Origin: an uncultured Psychrobacter sp.
Lineage (GTDB): Bacteria > Pseudomonadota > Gammaproteobacteria > Pseudomonadales > Moraxellaceae
Reading direction: 5' to 3'
Assembly (NCBI RefSeq): GCF_947500265.1
Contig: NZ_CANMRN010000002.1
Span: 310,001-374,000 of the forward strand
DNA length: 64,000 nucleotides
Both the position numbers and the translations under genes were made by a program. Under the pieces are notes generated by a model. That model had not been told where the DNA came from. It did no database searches and saw only the letters and a list, made by a program, of their open reading frames with translations. Position 1 is the first letter of the stretch; the number at the start of each line of letters is the position of its first letter. Shown here piece by piece: positions 9,391-18,704 of this stretch.

Positions 9391-9702
9391 CTATTTATCA
9401 CGGAACTTAACAGGCTGTACCGCGCCTTTAGGATTCGGCATATTAGGATAGTGATGCTCGTGCTCGACGTCACATTCAGCACCAACGACAGAACCATCAT
9501 CTTTTACAGGTTTATGAATATAACCTGTACGCTCGGCTGGCGGTAGGTGCTCATGCTCCCATACCATCACTGCTTGCATACAAGTCTCACGCTGCTCAGC
9601 GGTAATCTTACGACCGTCAGGCCATTTACCTAGCTCAATCGCCATACGAAACTTATCAACCACTTCGGGCGTTAGACTTGCTAGTATTGTTTGTTTATCC
9701 AT
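9391..9702 (-). CDS. DUF1315 (YeaC-like) protein
   Basis: This 103-residue soluble protein matches DUF1315, the family of E. coli YeaC: MDKQTILASLTPEVVDKFRMAIELGKWPDG, then EQRETCMQAVMVWEHEHLPPAERTGYI. The family has no established function. The tail from about residue 66 is less conserved and is rich in His and Glu (CDVEHEHHYPNMPNPKG). It lies 55 bases downstream of nadK on the same strand and is probably in one transcript with it. Confidence 0.85.
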   Translation of the reverse strand: MDKQTILASLTPEVVDKFRMAIELGKWPDGRKITAEQRETCMQAVMVWEHEHLPPAERTGYIHKPVKDDGSVVGAECDVEHEHHYPNMPNPKGAVQPVKFRDK

Positions 9703-9757
9703 CTTGCCTACTCTCCACTGCCATTTTTTGCATCATATTTGGGTCTAATAGATACGC

Positions 9758-10762
9758 TTATTCATCGTCTATAATATCATCATCGACATCAAGACTGAAT
9801 TCTTCGGCATGTACGTTCCAGTGCAGCTTTGTACGGCAGGCCTCATAAAAGTCAAACCCAGGCGGGTGCAACAAGGTAAGCTTATCAGGATGCTTACGAA
9901 TATGTAGGCGCTGCTCTTGCTCAAGTGGCACGCTTGGCTTACCGTCCGCACTCACCATCGGCTGAGTACGATTGTCTTCGTGGATACGAATACAGACCTC
10001 ACTATTACCACTGACCACAATCGGTCTGCTCGATAATGTATGGGGATGCATTGGCACCAGACAAATAGCGTCCATACTTGGATGAATGATTGGACCGCCA
10101 CCTGATAAGGCATAAGCGGTAGAGCCAGTCGGTGTTGCTGCTATCAAGCCATCACTATGCTGTCTATAAACGTCATGTCCATCAATTTTCATCTGAAAAT
10201 CAATCATATGTACCGATTTACCAGCATGCAGTACGATGTCGTTCAGTGCCATGTCTTCATGGATAATTTTGCGCCCTTCTCGTATCTCCATCGTCAATAA
10301 GAACCGATGGTCCAGTTGATAGTCTCCCATCAATACTTGGCGTAACTTAAACGCAGCTTCATCAGGTTTTACATCTGCTAAGAACCCTAAACGACCACGG
10401 TTTACCCCTAGTACAGGTACACGGTAGCGTGCTAGCGCTTCAGCGGCATGTAGTATCGAACCATCACCGCCAACCACAATAACCAAATCACAAATCTCAC
10501 CAATCAAACCCCGTTTGACGATTTTGACTCTTTCTATGTCTGTGAGGTCAAGCGTTGGCAAATTGGCAGTTTGTACATCCATTATCAACGTCAAATTCAT
10601 GTCATTGACGGTTTGGGCAATCTGTACCAAGCTTTGAGTGACACTACGTTTACCAGCACGGCCCATTAGACCAATACGCCTAAAGGCGGGGTTTTTAATA
10701 GCGTGGAATAGCTCTGATTCATGTAAGTGTGGCAATCTTGCTGACTGCGCTGAGTTTTCCAT
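9758..10762 (-). CDS. nadK: NAD kinase
   Basis: The enzyme phosphorylates NAD+ to NADP+ and sets the cell's NADP pool. Motifs are intact: FRRIGLMGRAGK near the N-terminus, the catalytic GGDGS (about residues 98-102), NRGRLGFLADV and TPTGSTAYALSGGGPI. From ATG 10762 (MENSAQSARL) the protein has 334 residues, longer than usual by an N-terminal lead of about 27 residues and an acidic tail ending DVDDDIIDDE. An in-frame TTG lies 30 bases further upstream; neither start has a clear ribosome site, and ATG is preferred. The DUF1315 gene follows. Confidence 0.95.
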   Translation of the reverse strand: MENSAQSARLPHLHESELFHAIKNPAFRRIGLMGRAGKRSVTQSLVQIAQTVNDMNLTLIMDVQTANLPTLDLTDIERVKIVKRGLIGEICDLVIVVGGDGSILHAAEALARYRVPVLGVNRGRLGFLADVKPDEAAFKLRQVLMGDYQLDHRFLLTMEIREGRKIIHEDMALNDIVLHAGKSVHMIDFQMKIDGHDVYRQHSDGLIAATPTGSTAYALSGGGPIIHPSMDAICLVPMHPHTLSSRPIVVSGNSEVCIRIHEDNRTQPMVSADGKPSVPLEQEQRLHIRKHPDKLTLLHPPGFDFYEACRTKLHWNVHAEEFSLDVDDDIIDDE

Positions 10763-11009
10763 AAAACGACTCGGTATAACGGTGAAGTACAAGGTAATGA
10801 TAGCGATAAATGCGCGCTTAGACTAGCACGTTTATTAATTATCGTTGTTAACTGTCGTAACTGACCCCATATAAAAGCTATCGAATGTTTTACTTAGTCA
10901 GATCTTTCTGGTCAGTTTTTCAATTAGCGTATTGAGCGATACAGTAGCCCGATGCGCTAGCCAATGAGCAGCCTGAGGTTGCACCGCAGCAGTTGTCACG
11001 TAAACACAG

Positions 11010-11037
11010 TTGACAATAATGGCGGTTTTGCTAAAGT
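11010..11037 (+). promoter_or_regulatory. Candidate promoter of the Bax-inhibitor-1-like gene
   Basis: TTGACA (11010-11015) and TAAAGT (11032-11037) are 16 bases apart, 45 bases upstream of the start codon. The -35 box is a perfect consensus; the -10 is weaker. Confidence 0.45.
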
Positions 11038-11081
11038 AACTAACATTACTATTTTTATATTTTATTATTAAGGACTTATGT

Positions 11082-11804
11082 ATGGCCAATCCTATTGTCA
11101 GTCGCGCAGAACTTGCGATCGGCGGTAATCCAATGACGGTCAAGGGCGTAATTCAAAAGACCAGCTTGTTACTTGGTTTATCAGCCATTACTGGTGTGGG
11201 CTTTTTCTTTTATGCGCTTATGGCAGGTTTATCGCAAGGTTTTATTACGATGGCAGCCTTTGGTAGCATGATTGCTGCGTTTGTTCTGGCTCTTTTTATT
11301 ACCTTTAAGCCGCAAAAAGCCAAGACTTTGGCAGTGCCTTACGCCTTGTTAGAAGGTATCTTTTTGGGCGGCATCTCATTATTTTTCATGAGAATGTATC
11401 CAACAGTACCAGTCACTGCAATGTGTGCAACTTTCGTCACAGCTGCAGTTATGCTTGGTCTATATCGTTCAGGTCTAGTTAAGGTTACTGAAAAGTTCCG
11501 CTCTATCGTGACCTCAGCAGTTATTGCCATTATGCTTGTTTATGTAGCACAGTGGGTACTTTCTCTAGCGTTTGGTTCATCATTGCCGTTCCTATTTGAA
11601 GGTGGCGCTATCGCTATTGGCTTTAGCTTATTTGTCATCGTTATCGCTTCTTTCACCTTGCTATTAGATTTCGATAATATTGATCGCGGTGTTGCGATGG
11701 GTGTTTCTGAAGATTACGAATGGTTGTTCAGTATTGGTATTCTTGCAACCCTAGTCTGGATGTATATCGAATTTATGCGTCTGCTAAGCTATCTACAAGA
11801 CTAA
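11082..11804 (+). CDS. Bax inhibitor-1/YccA-type membrane protein
   Basis: This 240-residue inner-membrane protein has about seven hydrophobic helices and fits the BI-1/YccA superfamily, in particular the bacterial BaxI_1 type (PF12811): N-terminal MTVKGVIQKTSLLLGLS, the middle YALLEGIFLGGISLFF, and the last-helix region with acidic residues DFDNIDRGVAMGVSEDYEWLFSIGIL. E. coli YccA interacts with FtsH and other members act as pH-sensitive Ca2+ leaks; neither role is shown here. ATG 11082 has AAGGA 8 bases upstream; a nearby ATG at 11078 is out of frame. The gene stands alone. Confidence 0.85.
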   Translation: MANPIVSRAELAIGGNPMTVKGVIQKTSLLLGLSAITGVGFFFYALMAGLSQGFITMAAFGSMIAAFVLALFITFKPQKAKTLAVPYALLEGIFLGGISLFFMRMYPTVPVTAMCATFVTAAVMLGLYRSGLVKVTEKFRSIVTSAVIAIMLVYVAQWVLSLAFGSSLPFLFEGGAIAIGFSLFVIVIASFTLLLDFDNIDRGVAMGVSEDYEWLFSIGILATLVWMYIEFMRLLSYLQD

Positions 11805-11838
11805 TTGTAAGAGTAACCTAACAAGTATCTCTGTATAG

Positions 11839-11876
11839 AAAAAACCGCCTTCCATTTGATGCAAGGCGGTTTTTTT
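11839..11876. terminator. Bidirectional terminator between BI-1-like gene and P-type ATPase
   Basis: AAAAAACCGCCTT (11839-11851) and AAGGCGGTTTTTT (11863-11875) form a perfect 13-bp stem including the A and T runs, with an 11-base loop. Confidence 0.93.
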
Positions 11877-11923
11877 GTGAGCAAATTTCACAGGCTTGTC
11901 TAAATTAAATGCTTTTAAAGAGG

Positions 11924-14737
11924 CTAAGCACGTTTTAAGCGCAATGCATTTAATACAACAAACAATGAGCTGAGCGACATACCAATTGCAGCGAGCCATG
12001 GTGGCACATAGCCTAAAGCCGCTGGTATCAGGACGATACTGTTGTAAGCGAGCGCCCAACGGAAATTTTGCTTGATAATACGTTCCGTCTTATCAGAGAT
12101 GCGTTTAGCCGCAGTGATGGCCTCGATCTGTCCATTTAAGATAATACTATCACTAGATACTTGTGCTAAGTCTGCCGCACCTGCAATCGAGGTCGACACA
12201 TCTGCTGCGGCTAGCACTGGTGCATCGTTGATACCATCACCTACCATCAATACCACAGCACCATTAGCTTGCAACTGCTGGATATGATTGACCTTATCAG
12301 TTGGTGATAGTCCATTGTATGCTGCTTGCATTCCCAAGTTCTCAGCCATGACTAGCGCTTGCGGGCTTGGATCACCTGTCAACATAACAGACTCGATACC
12401 TAGCTCTTTGAGCGTATTGAGCATCGACTGCGCACTATCACGTACCTTGTCATTGAAATAAAAGCATGCCAGCGCCTGCCATTTTTTGCTATCAGTGTTT
12501 TGATAAGACAATACCACTGCTGAGCTGGCTCGCTGAGCTACCAGATCGATGGTTAAATCATCGTTTGCATCTATATCATTGCCGCTATTATCTGTTCTGT
12601 CTAACGCAAAGTCCTTGTGACCGATTCGATATACAGTGCCATCAATCATCGCTTCTACACCGCCTGCTGGATAATGCTGTACGGCTTGCGTCGATGGCAG
12701 GTGTAACTGATAGGCCGCCGTCAGTAGGGCGTGGGCAATTGGATGACGACTCCCTACTTCTAGCGCAGATGCAATGGCCAACAGCATATCTTTTTGCGCC
12801 GTTGAGGATAAACCATCAGATTCGGTCTGGCTTTTTGGTGTGACTAACTCAATATTTAATAAATTTGGCTTACCATAAGTCAGCGTACCCGTCTTATCAA
12901 AAGCAACATGCGTGATTTCAGCCAGCGTTTGTAATGTATGTCCACGCGTCGTCAAAAAACCATAGCTTGCCAAACGATTGGTTGAGACGGTCAAGGCAAT
13001 CGGCGTCGCCAATGATAATGCACAAGGACAAGTAGCCACCAAGACTGCCACGGTTGCCCAAATCGCTTGGCTTGGGTCAACAATATACCAACCGACAAAT
13101 ACTAAGACGGATAAAACCAAAATACGCGCCACAAACCAACGCGCCAACTTATCTGCTTGCTGCGCCAATTTGGGTTTTTCGCTCATGGCACGATTCATCA
13201 ATCGATCAATTAAGCCTATCTGGCTGTCTTTTGGCAAGGCGGTGACTAACATCTCAAACGGTTGGCTATCGTTTTGTGCACCGCCAACAATATAATCACC
13301 TTGGGATTTGATGATTAAATCACCTTCGCCAGTCAGTAGACTTTGTGACACCGTTGCAGTAGAACTTAGTAAGATGCCGTCACTGATAATCTCTGAACCT
13401 GCCTCAACCAAAATGATGTCACCCACTTGCAGACTGTGGGCAGTGACCATTTGCTTCGACTCTATATCGCCTTCGGGTTGTGATAGCGCACTCTGTTGGT
13501 TGCGTGACTGCTGCCAGTCTTGAGCGATAAGCGATGTGAGCGTATGAACATTAGCATCCATACGCTGCATAAAATCAGGCATCGGCTCTACTGTAGCCGA
13601 CTCACCTTTAGTAGTTTCATTTTCAGTAAGCTCACTTTTAATGAGCTCATCTTGTTGAGACGCATTTTCTTTTAGCAGTTGTAAAATATGCTCAGCTGCT
13701 GATTTGTCTTCAGCGATTTTTTGTACCAATACCGGCTCAACCACGACCAAATCATTAGCCATAGTCGCAGCTTTTAGACGTGCGTTGTGCTCGATATAAC
13801 GCCCTGCCAGCAAAAAGAAAATAAACATGCTGACCGAGTCATAGTATGTCTCCCCTTGCCCAGTGATGGTAGCGTAGAGACTGGCAAAGAAAGTAATAAT
13901 CAACGCAAGACTGACAGGCACGTCCATATTGACTTGGCGCGCACGAATCGCTGACCATGCAGAGGTAAAGAAAGGAATACCAGCATAGAAGAAAACAGGC
14001 GTGCTCACAAACAAAGACACCCAACGCAAAAAATCACGCTGGAATATCAACATGTCGCTATATTCACCAAAATAAAGCGCAACGGCATACATCATCGCCT
14101 GCATCGAACCTAGTGCAGCGATGCCGAGACGCAATAGCATTTGATTATTATGACGTGCCAGCATGGCTTCGTGAGTATCTTGGCGATAAGGCTTGGCTTC
14201 GTAGCCGATTTCGTTGATGACCGCTAAAATGCGACTGATGGGTAACTTATCTTCATTCCAAATGACACGCATACGTTGGTTGGTCAAATTTACCTGACAT
14301 TTACCAATACCCTCTAGCTCATCGAGACGCGACTCAATCAGCCAAGTACAGGCAGCACACCGTAAGTTGTTAACAGACAGCTCTGCTACTGACATGCCAT
14401 CTTGCGCGTAAACGAATTGTGATTTTATCTCGTCATGATCGTAGACTTCGAGGCGCGTCAGCTGAGTTGGTAAACTTGCCGTGCGGTTAATTTCCGATCG
14501 GTCAAGATAATATTGCTCAAGACCAGCCTCTACAATGCTTTGGGCAGCTAACTGACAGCCCATACAACACATCTCTCGTGACTGACCTAATATCTCAGCA
14601 TAAAAGGGTGGCTGAGGTACGGGATCACCACAGTGAAAACAGTGGTCAGCCAGCGGGAGCACTAAACCTTCGATGATAGAAGTGTCTTCATAAGAATGAT
14701 TGGTAGCAGATGATACTGATGATGGGATACTAGACAT
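11924..14737 (-). CDS. Heavy-metal translocating P-type ATPase, CcoI/FixI type
   Basis: This P1B ATPase probably exports copper across the inner membrane for cbb3-type cytochrome oxidase assembly. The 937 residues contain: an N-terminal cysteine-rich metal-binding region typical of CcoI/FixI (C33xxC36 and MCCMGC at 56-61), a heavy-metal-associated domain with CAAC (C127-C130), membrane helices between about 200 and 325, a charged insert (about 340-430), the actuator region with TGEG, the CPC transport motif (570-572), the DKTGT phosphorylation site (614-618) and GDGINDAPVLAAADV near the C-terminus. No ccoNOP or ccoS genes adjoin it, so the oxidase link is from family only. It runs opposite to mrcB. 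Confidence 0.92.
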   Translation of the reverse strand: MSSIPSSVSSATNHSYEDTSIIEGLVLPLADHCFHCGDPVPQPPFYAEILGQSREMCCMGCQLAAQSIVEAGLEQYYLDRSEINRTASLPTQLTRLEVYDHDEIKSQFVYAQDGMSVAELSVNNLRCAACTWLIESRLDELEGIGKCQVNLTNQRMRVIWNEDKLPISRILAVINEIGYEAKPYRQDTHEAMLARHNNQMLLRLGIAALGSMQAMMYAVALYFGEYSDMLIFQRDFLRWVSLFVSTPVFFYAGIPFFTSAWSAIRARQVNMDVPVSLALIITFFASLYATITGQGETYYDSVSMFIFFLLAGRYIEHNARLKAATMANDLVVVEPVLVQKIAEDKSAAEHILQLLKENASQQDELIKSELTENETTKGESATVEPMPDFMQRMDANVHTLTSLIAQDWQQSRNQQSALSQPEGDIESKQMVTAHSLQVGDIILVEAGSEIISDGILLSSTATVSQSLLTGEGDLIIKSQGDYIVGGAQNDSQPFEMLVTALPKDSQIGLIDRLMNRAMSEKPKLAQQADKLARWFVARILVLSVLVFVGWYIVDPSQAIWATVAVLVATCPCALSLATPIALTVSTNRLASYGFLTTRGHTLQTLAEITHVAFDKTGTLTYGKPNLLNIELVTPKSQTESDGLSSTAQKDMLLAIASALEVGSRHPIAHALLTAAYQLHLPSTQAVQHYPAGGVEAMIDGTVYRIGHKDFALDRTDNSGNDIDANDDLTIDLVAQRASSAVVLSYQNTDSKKWQALACFYFNDKVRDSAQSMLNTLKELGIESVMLTGDPSPQALVMAENLGMQAAYNGLSPTDKVNHIQQLQANGAVVLMVGDGINDAPVLAAADVSTSIAGAADLAQVSSDSIILNGQIEAITAAKRISDKTERIIKQNFRWALAYNSIVLIPAALGYVPPWLAAIGMSLSSLFVVLNALRLKRA

Positions 14738-15174
14738 AGTCGCGCTTACTTCCTTTGACAGGCTTGCTCAAAATGCATTCATTTAAAGCAAACTTGCTCG
14801 TATTGACTGTACTGTACGTCATGCAATAGAGCCGTTTTTAATCACATGAATATCACTACCGCTAGTAGCATAGTATTAATAACAAACGGCTAATAGCAAA
14901 CAATTAGCAACAGCGAATTCATACAAAATACATCGTGAGGGCAATCGTAAATTGTTATCTTATATGGCGTTTATCTACCAGATTGAAAGTGACTGACGCT
15001 TTATTACAAGTATCGGTATTTTAATAGGGATTATACTATAAGCCATCGCTATGAGCAGTACCATCACTCATAGTCTACGACCAATAAATGCCTGCGTTAA
15101 CGATGATAGATTGAAAAATTTGTCAATTTGCGTCATTATGAGGCAGTTTTTTATCCAAAAATGGTGCGACATCC
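14738..15174. other. Divergent P-type ATPase/mrcB intergenic region
   Basis: These 437 AT-rich bases must hold promoters for both flanking genes. I see no confident -35/-10 pair, operator or small gene. A TTGA-N8-TCAA pair at 15111-15126 has the wrong spacing for an FNR/ANR box. Confidence 0.4.
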
Positions 15175-17679
15175 GTGCAAAAACCTAATTACAAGTTACC
15201 AAATACCAAGTTATCAGCGTCATCTAAGTCTGCTATGCACACGCTACCCTCGCAGCAGCGCGGCTTGGTCTTTAGTAGTCTGCTATTAATTATCATTATC
15301 GCAGGCATGGTGCTATTGGCACTGTATTTGATCAAACTTGATCGCACCATTACTCATAAGTTTGAGGGTAAGCGCTGGGACATTCCAGCCAAAGTGTATT
15401 CGCAGCCGCTTGAGCTGTATCAAGGCGCCAATGTCGATAGAGATACGATGAAGACATGGCTAGAGTTGCTTAACTATCAAAGCAACAAAGCTTATGACCG
15501 CACGGGTACTTATCACCGAACAGGCAATACTTACTTCATTCACACGCGCGGCTTTACGTATAGTGCTAATGATAAAGATGCCGAGCAAGTCATCAAAATG
15601 ACGATTTCTGGTAATAAAGTAGAGTCTATCCAAAGTACTCTGCCGGCTAAGAGCGGCATCATTCGTCTAGAGCCTGTCAATATCGGTGGTATCTATCCCG
15701 ACAGTAATGAAGATCGGATGGTTGTGTCTTTGGACGAAGTGCCTCAGCCGTTAATTGATGCCCTCATCGCTACCGAAGATCGCGCGTTTTATGAGCACAA
15801 AGGGGTATCGGTACGTGGTATCGCCCGTGCCGTAATCAATAATTTTACTGGTGGTGCCAGACAAGGTGGCTCGACCATCACCCAGCAGCTGATTAAAAAC
15901 TTCTATCTCAATTCAGATCGCACTATCAAACGCAAAGCCAACGAAGCATTGATGGCCGTGCTACTTGAGCTGCATTATAGCAAAGACGAAATTTTACAGA
16001 CCTATTTGAATGAGATTTATCTGGGTCAAAATGGCAATCGCTCGATTAATGGCTTTGGTTTGGCATCACAGTTTTATTTTGACAAACCTCTTAATGAGCT
16101 GCGCTTAGATCAGCAAGCGATGCTGGTTGGTATGGCAAAAGGCCCAAGTATCTATAACCCACGTCGCAATCCGAATGACTCAAAAGCACGCCGTGACGTA
16201 GTGCTTAACAACATGCTGACTATGGGCACATTGAGCCAAGAAGACTACGACAAAGCCTTAAAGCAACCACTTGGCATCGTGGATAAGCCTGCTGAAGGCA
16301 AAAGTCAGTTCCCTGACTTCTTGGATATTGTTAAACGTGAGCTAAATACCGTTTACTACTCTGATGACCTCAAGAACGAAGGTCTGATTATTATCAGTAC
16401 CTTAGACCCTATCGCTCAATTGGCAGCAGACAAGGCCGTTGATAGAAAACTTGGTGAGCTGCGCCGCAATAGTAGCAAAACTAAGGATTTACAAGGCGCG
16501 TTGGTGAGTGCCAACCCTGAGACTGGCGAGCTAGTGTCTGTTGTAGGTAGTGGTAGTGAATTTACAGGATTTAACCGTGCGGTCGATGCCAAACGCCAAG
16601 TCGGCTCGTTGCTGAAACCTATCATTTATATGACTGCGCTTGAGAGCGGTCGTTATAACTTGGCCAGTTCAGTAGATGACTCCCCTATTACGGTCAATCT
16701 AAACGACGGTACTGACTGGAACCCTAAAAACTACGACAACCGTGATCATGGCTATGTACCATTTACCACGGCATTGTCACAATCCTATAACCAAGCGGCA
16801 GTACGCTTAGGTATGGAGTTCGGTGTTAATACCTTTGCTAAGCAATTACAGCGCATGGGTATCAAAGAAAAAATCCCACCTTACCCATCAGCATTGTTAG
16901 GCTCAGTTAATTTGAGTCCGATGGACATGCTTGGTATTTACCAAGTCTTTGCCACTGGTGGCTTCCGTACTCCTATTCATAGTATTCGTACGGTCATTGA
17001 TGATCGCGGCCGTATCTTACAGCGTACTGGGCTTAACACTCAGCGCAGTATTCCACCTGAAACCAACTTTTTGACCAACTATGCATTACAGCAAGTCGTC
17101 TCAAATGGTACGGCTAGACGTGCGCAATCACTCGGCAGTAATTTAAACTTAGCCGGAAAAACGGGTACGACAAATGACTACCGCGATGCTTGGTTTGCAG
17201 GCTATAGTGGCAACTATGTAAGTGTTGTTTGGGTTGGTCGTGATGATAATAAACCGATTGGCTTGAGTGGTGGTACTGGCGCCTTACCAGTTTGGGTAGA
17301 TTATATGAAACGCCTAAAGCTGACTCCAGTTGCTCTACCAGAGCCAGAAGGTATCGAGTGGTTATGGCTAGAGAACAACTCAGGCAAACTGTCTAATGAG
17401 CGTTGTGCTAACGCTCGCTACCTACCAGTAATGTCAGCTCACCTACCAGAAGAAGCCAGCAGTTGTGCACTGAGCCTGTATCAGCAAGATCGCGCTCGTG
17501 AACAGACACAGTTTCAGAACCAGCAAGGTGATATCAATCAACAACGTCGCCGCGAAGGTTTAGAGATTCCAAATGGTGAAGCTGTTGAATCTGATGATGC
17601 AGAAGGTAGCAGCGAGCAAAGTGAAGGTGATGAAGACCGTGCTGATACTTGGTATGACCGTGCTGTTGAATGGTTCTAG
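15175..17679 (+). CDS. mrcB: Bifunctional penicillin-binding protein 1b
   Basis: This class A PBP polymerises glycan strands and cross-links peptides in the periplasm. The 834 residues comprise a short cytoplasmic N-terminus, one membrane helix (about 31-53), a UB2H-like region (about 65-155), the glycosyltransferase domain with catalytic E201 in ATEDRAFYEHKG and RQGGSTITQQL, and the transpeptidase domain with S478xxK481, SYN (537-539) and K662TG. The tail after about 790 is acidic. UB2H identifies PBP1b rather than PBP1a. The start is a GTG without a strong ribosome site; no better in-frame choice was found. The TPR lipoprotein 79 bases downstream is a likely activator. Confidence 0.95.
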   Translation: MQKPNYKLPNTKLSASSKSAMHTLPSQQRGLVFSSLLLIIIIAGMVLLALYLIKLDRTITHKFEGKRWDIPAKVYSQPLELYQGANVDRDTMKTWLELLNYQSNKAYDRTGTYHRTGNTYFIHTRGFTYSANDKDAEQVIKMTISGNKVESIQSTLPAKSGIIRLEPVNIGGIYPDSNEDRMVVSLDEVPQPLIDALIATEDRAFYEHKGVSVRGIARAVINNFTGGARQGGSTITQQLIKNFYLNSDRTIKRKANEALMAVLLELHYSKDEILQTYLNEIYLGQNGNRSINGFGLASQFYFDKPLNELRLDQQAMLVGMAKGPSIYNPRRNPNDSKARRDVVLNNMLTMGTLSQEDYDKALKQPLGIVDKPAEGKSQFPDFLDIVKRELNTVYYSDDLKNEGLIIISTLDPIAQLAADKAVDRKLGELRRNSSKTKDLQGALVSANPETGELVSVVGSGSEFTGFNRAVDAKRQVGSLLKPIIYMTALESGRYNLASSVDDSPITVNLNDGTDWNPKNYDNRDHGYVPFTTALSQSYNQAAVRLGMEFGVNTFAKQLQRMGIKEKIPPYPSALLGSVNLSPMDMLGIYQVFATGGFRTPIHSIRTVIDDRGRILQRTGLNTQRSIPPETNFLTNYALQQVVSNGTARRAQSLGSNLNLAGKTGTTNDYRDAWFAGYSGNYVSVVWVGRDDNKPIGLSGGTGALPVWVDYMKRLKLTPVALPEPEGIEWLWLENNSGKLSNERCANARYLPVMSAHLPEEASSCALSLYQQDRAREQTQFQNQQGDINQQRRREGLEIPNGEAVESDDAEGSSEQSEGDEDRADTWYDRAVEWF

Positions 17680-17712
17680 CTGTTGAATAGCTCTAGCTGT
17701 TAAATAACTCTA
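17662..17712 (+). repeat. Three tandem 17-bp repeats across the mrcB stop codon
   Basis: GCTGTTGAATGGTTCTA (17662-17678), GCTGTTGAATAGCTCTA (17679-17695) and GCTGTTAAATAACTCTA (17696-17712) are head-to-tail copies differing at a few bases. The first copy encodes the last residues of PBP1b and the first two bases of the stop. Confidence 0.85.
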
Positions 17713-17758
17713 ATAGTGTTTTGGTATTTAGCTTTTAATATTTAAAAAAGGTTTTAAC

Positions 17759-18571
17759 ATGATGGTGTCATCTTTACGGACAACTACTTCAGTAAAACAA
17801 ACCATAGTGCTATGGCGTAATAAAATTACGTCAAGCAATACCTTACTTGCAGGCAGCGCGATCATTGGCATGCTAAGCCTAAGTGCTTGTCAGACGGCCC
17901 CTAGCACATCGCCCACAGTGCAAACCACGCCTGTTCAAACATTACCAACGTCACAACCGACTGTGCCATCAACGACAACTGCTCGGGCGCCTATCACGGA
18001 AGCAAATGATCAAAGCAACTATCCAACCGAGCCTTACGATGCAGTTGAACAGTCCGAAACACCAAATCCATTAACGCAAGAGACACCTGTATTTAAGCCT
18101 CCTACTCCAGAAATAACGCAGCCTGACCCTGTTATCATTGCGCCTTCTCGTAATGATTATATAATCTCTGAGCCATCAGTACCGTCGCATAATGAGCTAC
18201 TGGAGCACGCTAGAAGAAACTCGCAGCAACGTACTCAACAATCTGCCAGCAACAATAGTAATCTACCTGCGTTTCGCAATTTGATGCAAGTAGGTATCAG
18301 TCAGTTGAAAGCGGGCAATCTAACCAATGCAGAAAGCAGCTTTACCCGTGCTCAGCGTCTAGCGCCCAAATCATCAGCGGTATACTTCTATTTGGCACAA
18401 ATAGCATTAAAAAAGAACCAGCCTCGTAAAGCAGAAGCGATGGCACGCCGTGGTCTTAGCGTCTCTCAAGACAGTAATCGTAGACGAGCACTATGGCAGG
18501 TTATATTGCAATCAGGACAAGCTCAGGGTAACTCGCGTGTGGTCAATGAAGCAAAACAAGCATTGCGCTAA
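17759..18571 (+). CDS. TPR lipoprotein, probable PBP1b activator (LpoP-like)
   Basis: This 270-residue protein has a signal sequence with a lipobox, L-S-A-C, giving a lipidated cysteine at 44; the next residue is Gln, so outer-membrane sorting is expected. Residues 45-170 are a Pro/Thr/Gln-rich linker. Residues about 180-265 form tetratricopeptide repeats (LMQVGISQLKAGNLTNAESSF, then LAPKSSAVYFYLAQIALKKNQ). In Pseudomonas aeruginosa the outer-membrane TPR lipoprotein LpoP, encoded beside PBP1b, stimulates that synthase; long linker, TPR domain and gene order all match here. The partner assignment is inference from architecture and context. Confidence 0.75.
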   Translation: MMVSSLRTTTSVKQTIVLWRNKITSSNTLLAGSAIIGMLSLSACQTAPSTSPTVQTTPVQTLPTSQPTVPSTTTARAPITEANDQSNYPTEPYDAVEQSETPNPLTQETPVFKPPTPEITQPDPVIIAPSRNDYIISEPSVPSHNELLEHARRNSQQRTQQSASNNSNLPAFRNLMQVGISQLKAGNLTNAESSFTRAQRLAPKSSAVYFYLAQIALKKNQPRKAEAMARRGLSVSQDSNRRRALWQVILQSGQAQGNSRVVNEAKQALR

Positions 18572-18704
18572 TAGCTGATATTTGCACATTTTAGATTCAT
18601 CAGTTTGAGCATCTATATACATTATGAATTTCATTATATGTAGATTCATCTCGGGCAGCCCCTAACACCTACACTTATTTTTATTTCCGCTTAAGGTTAT
18701 CTTT

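Noticed and set aside
10898..11143. 81-residue minus-strand frame overlapping the BI-1-like start
   Set aside because: It overlaps a candidate promoter and the start of a conserved gene and has no recognisable domain.
15111..15126. FNR/ANR-like TTGA...TCAA before mrcB
   Set aside because: The half-sites are 8 bases apart, whereas TTGAT-N4-ATCAA is needed.
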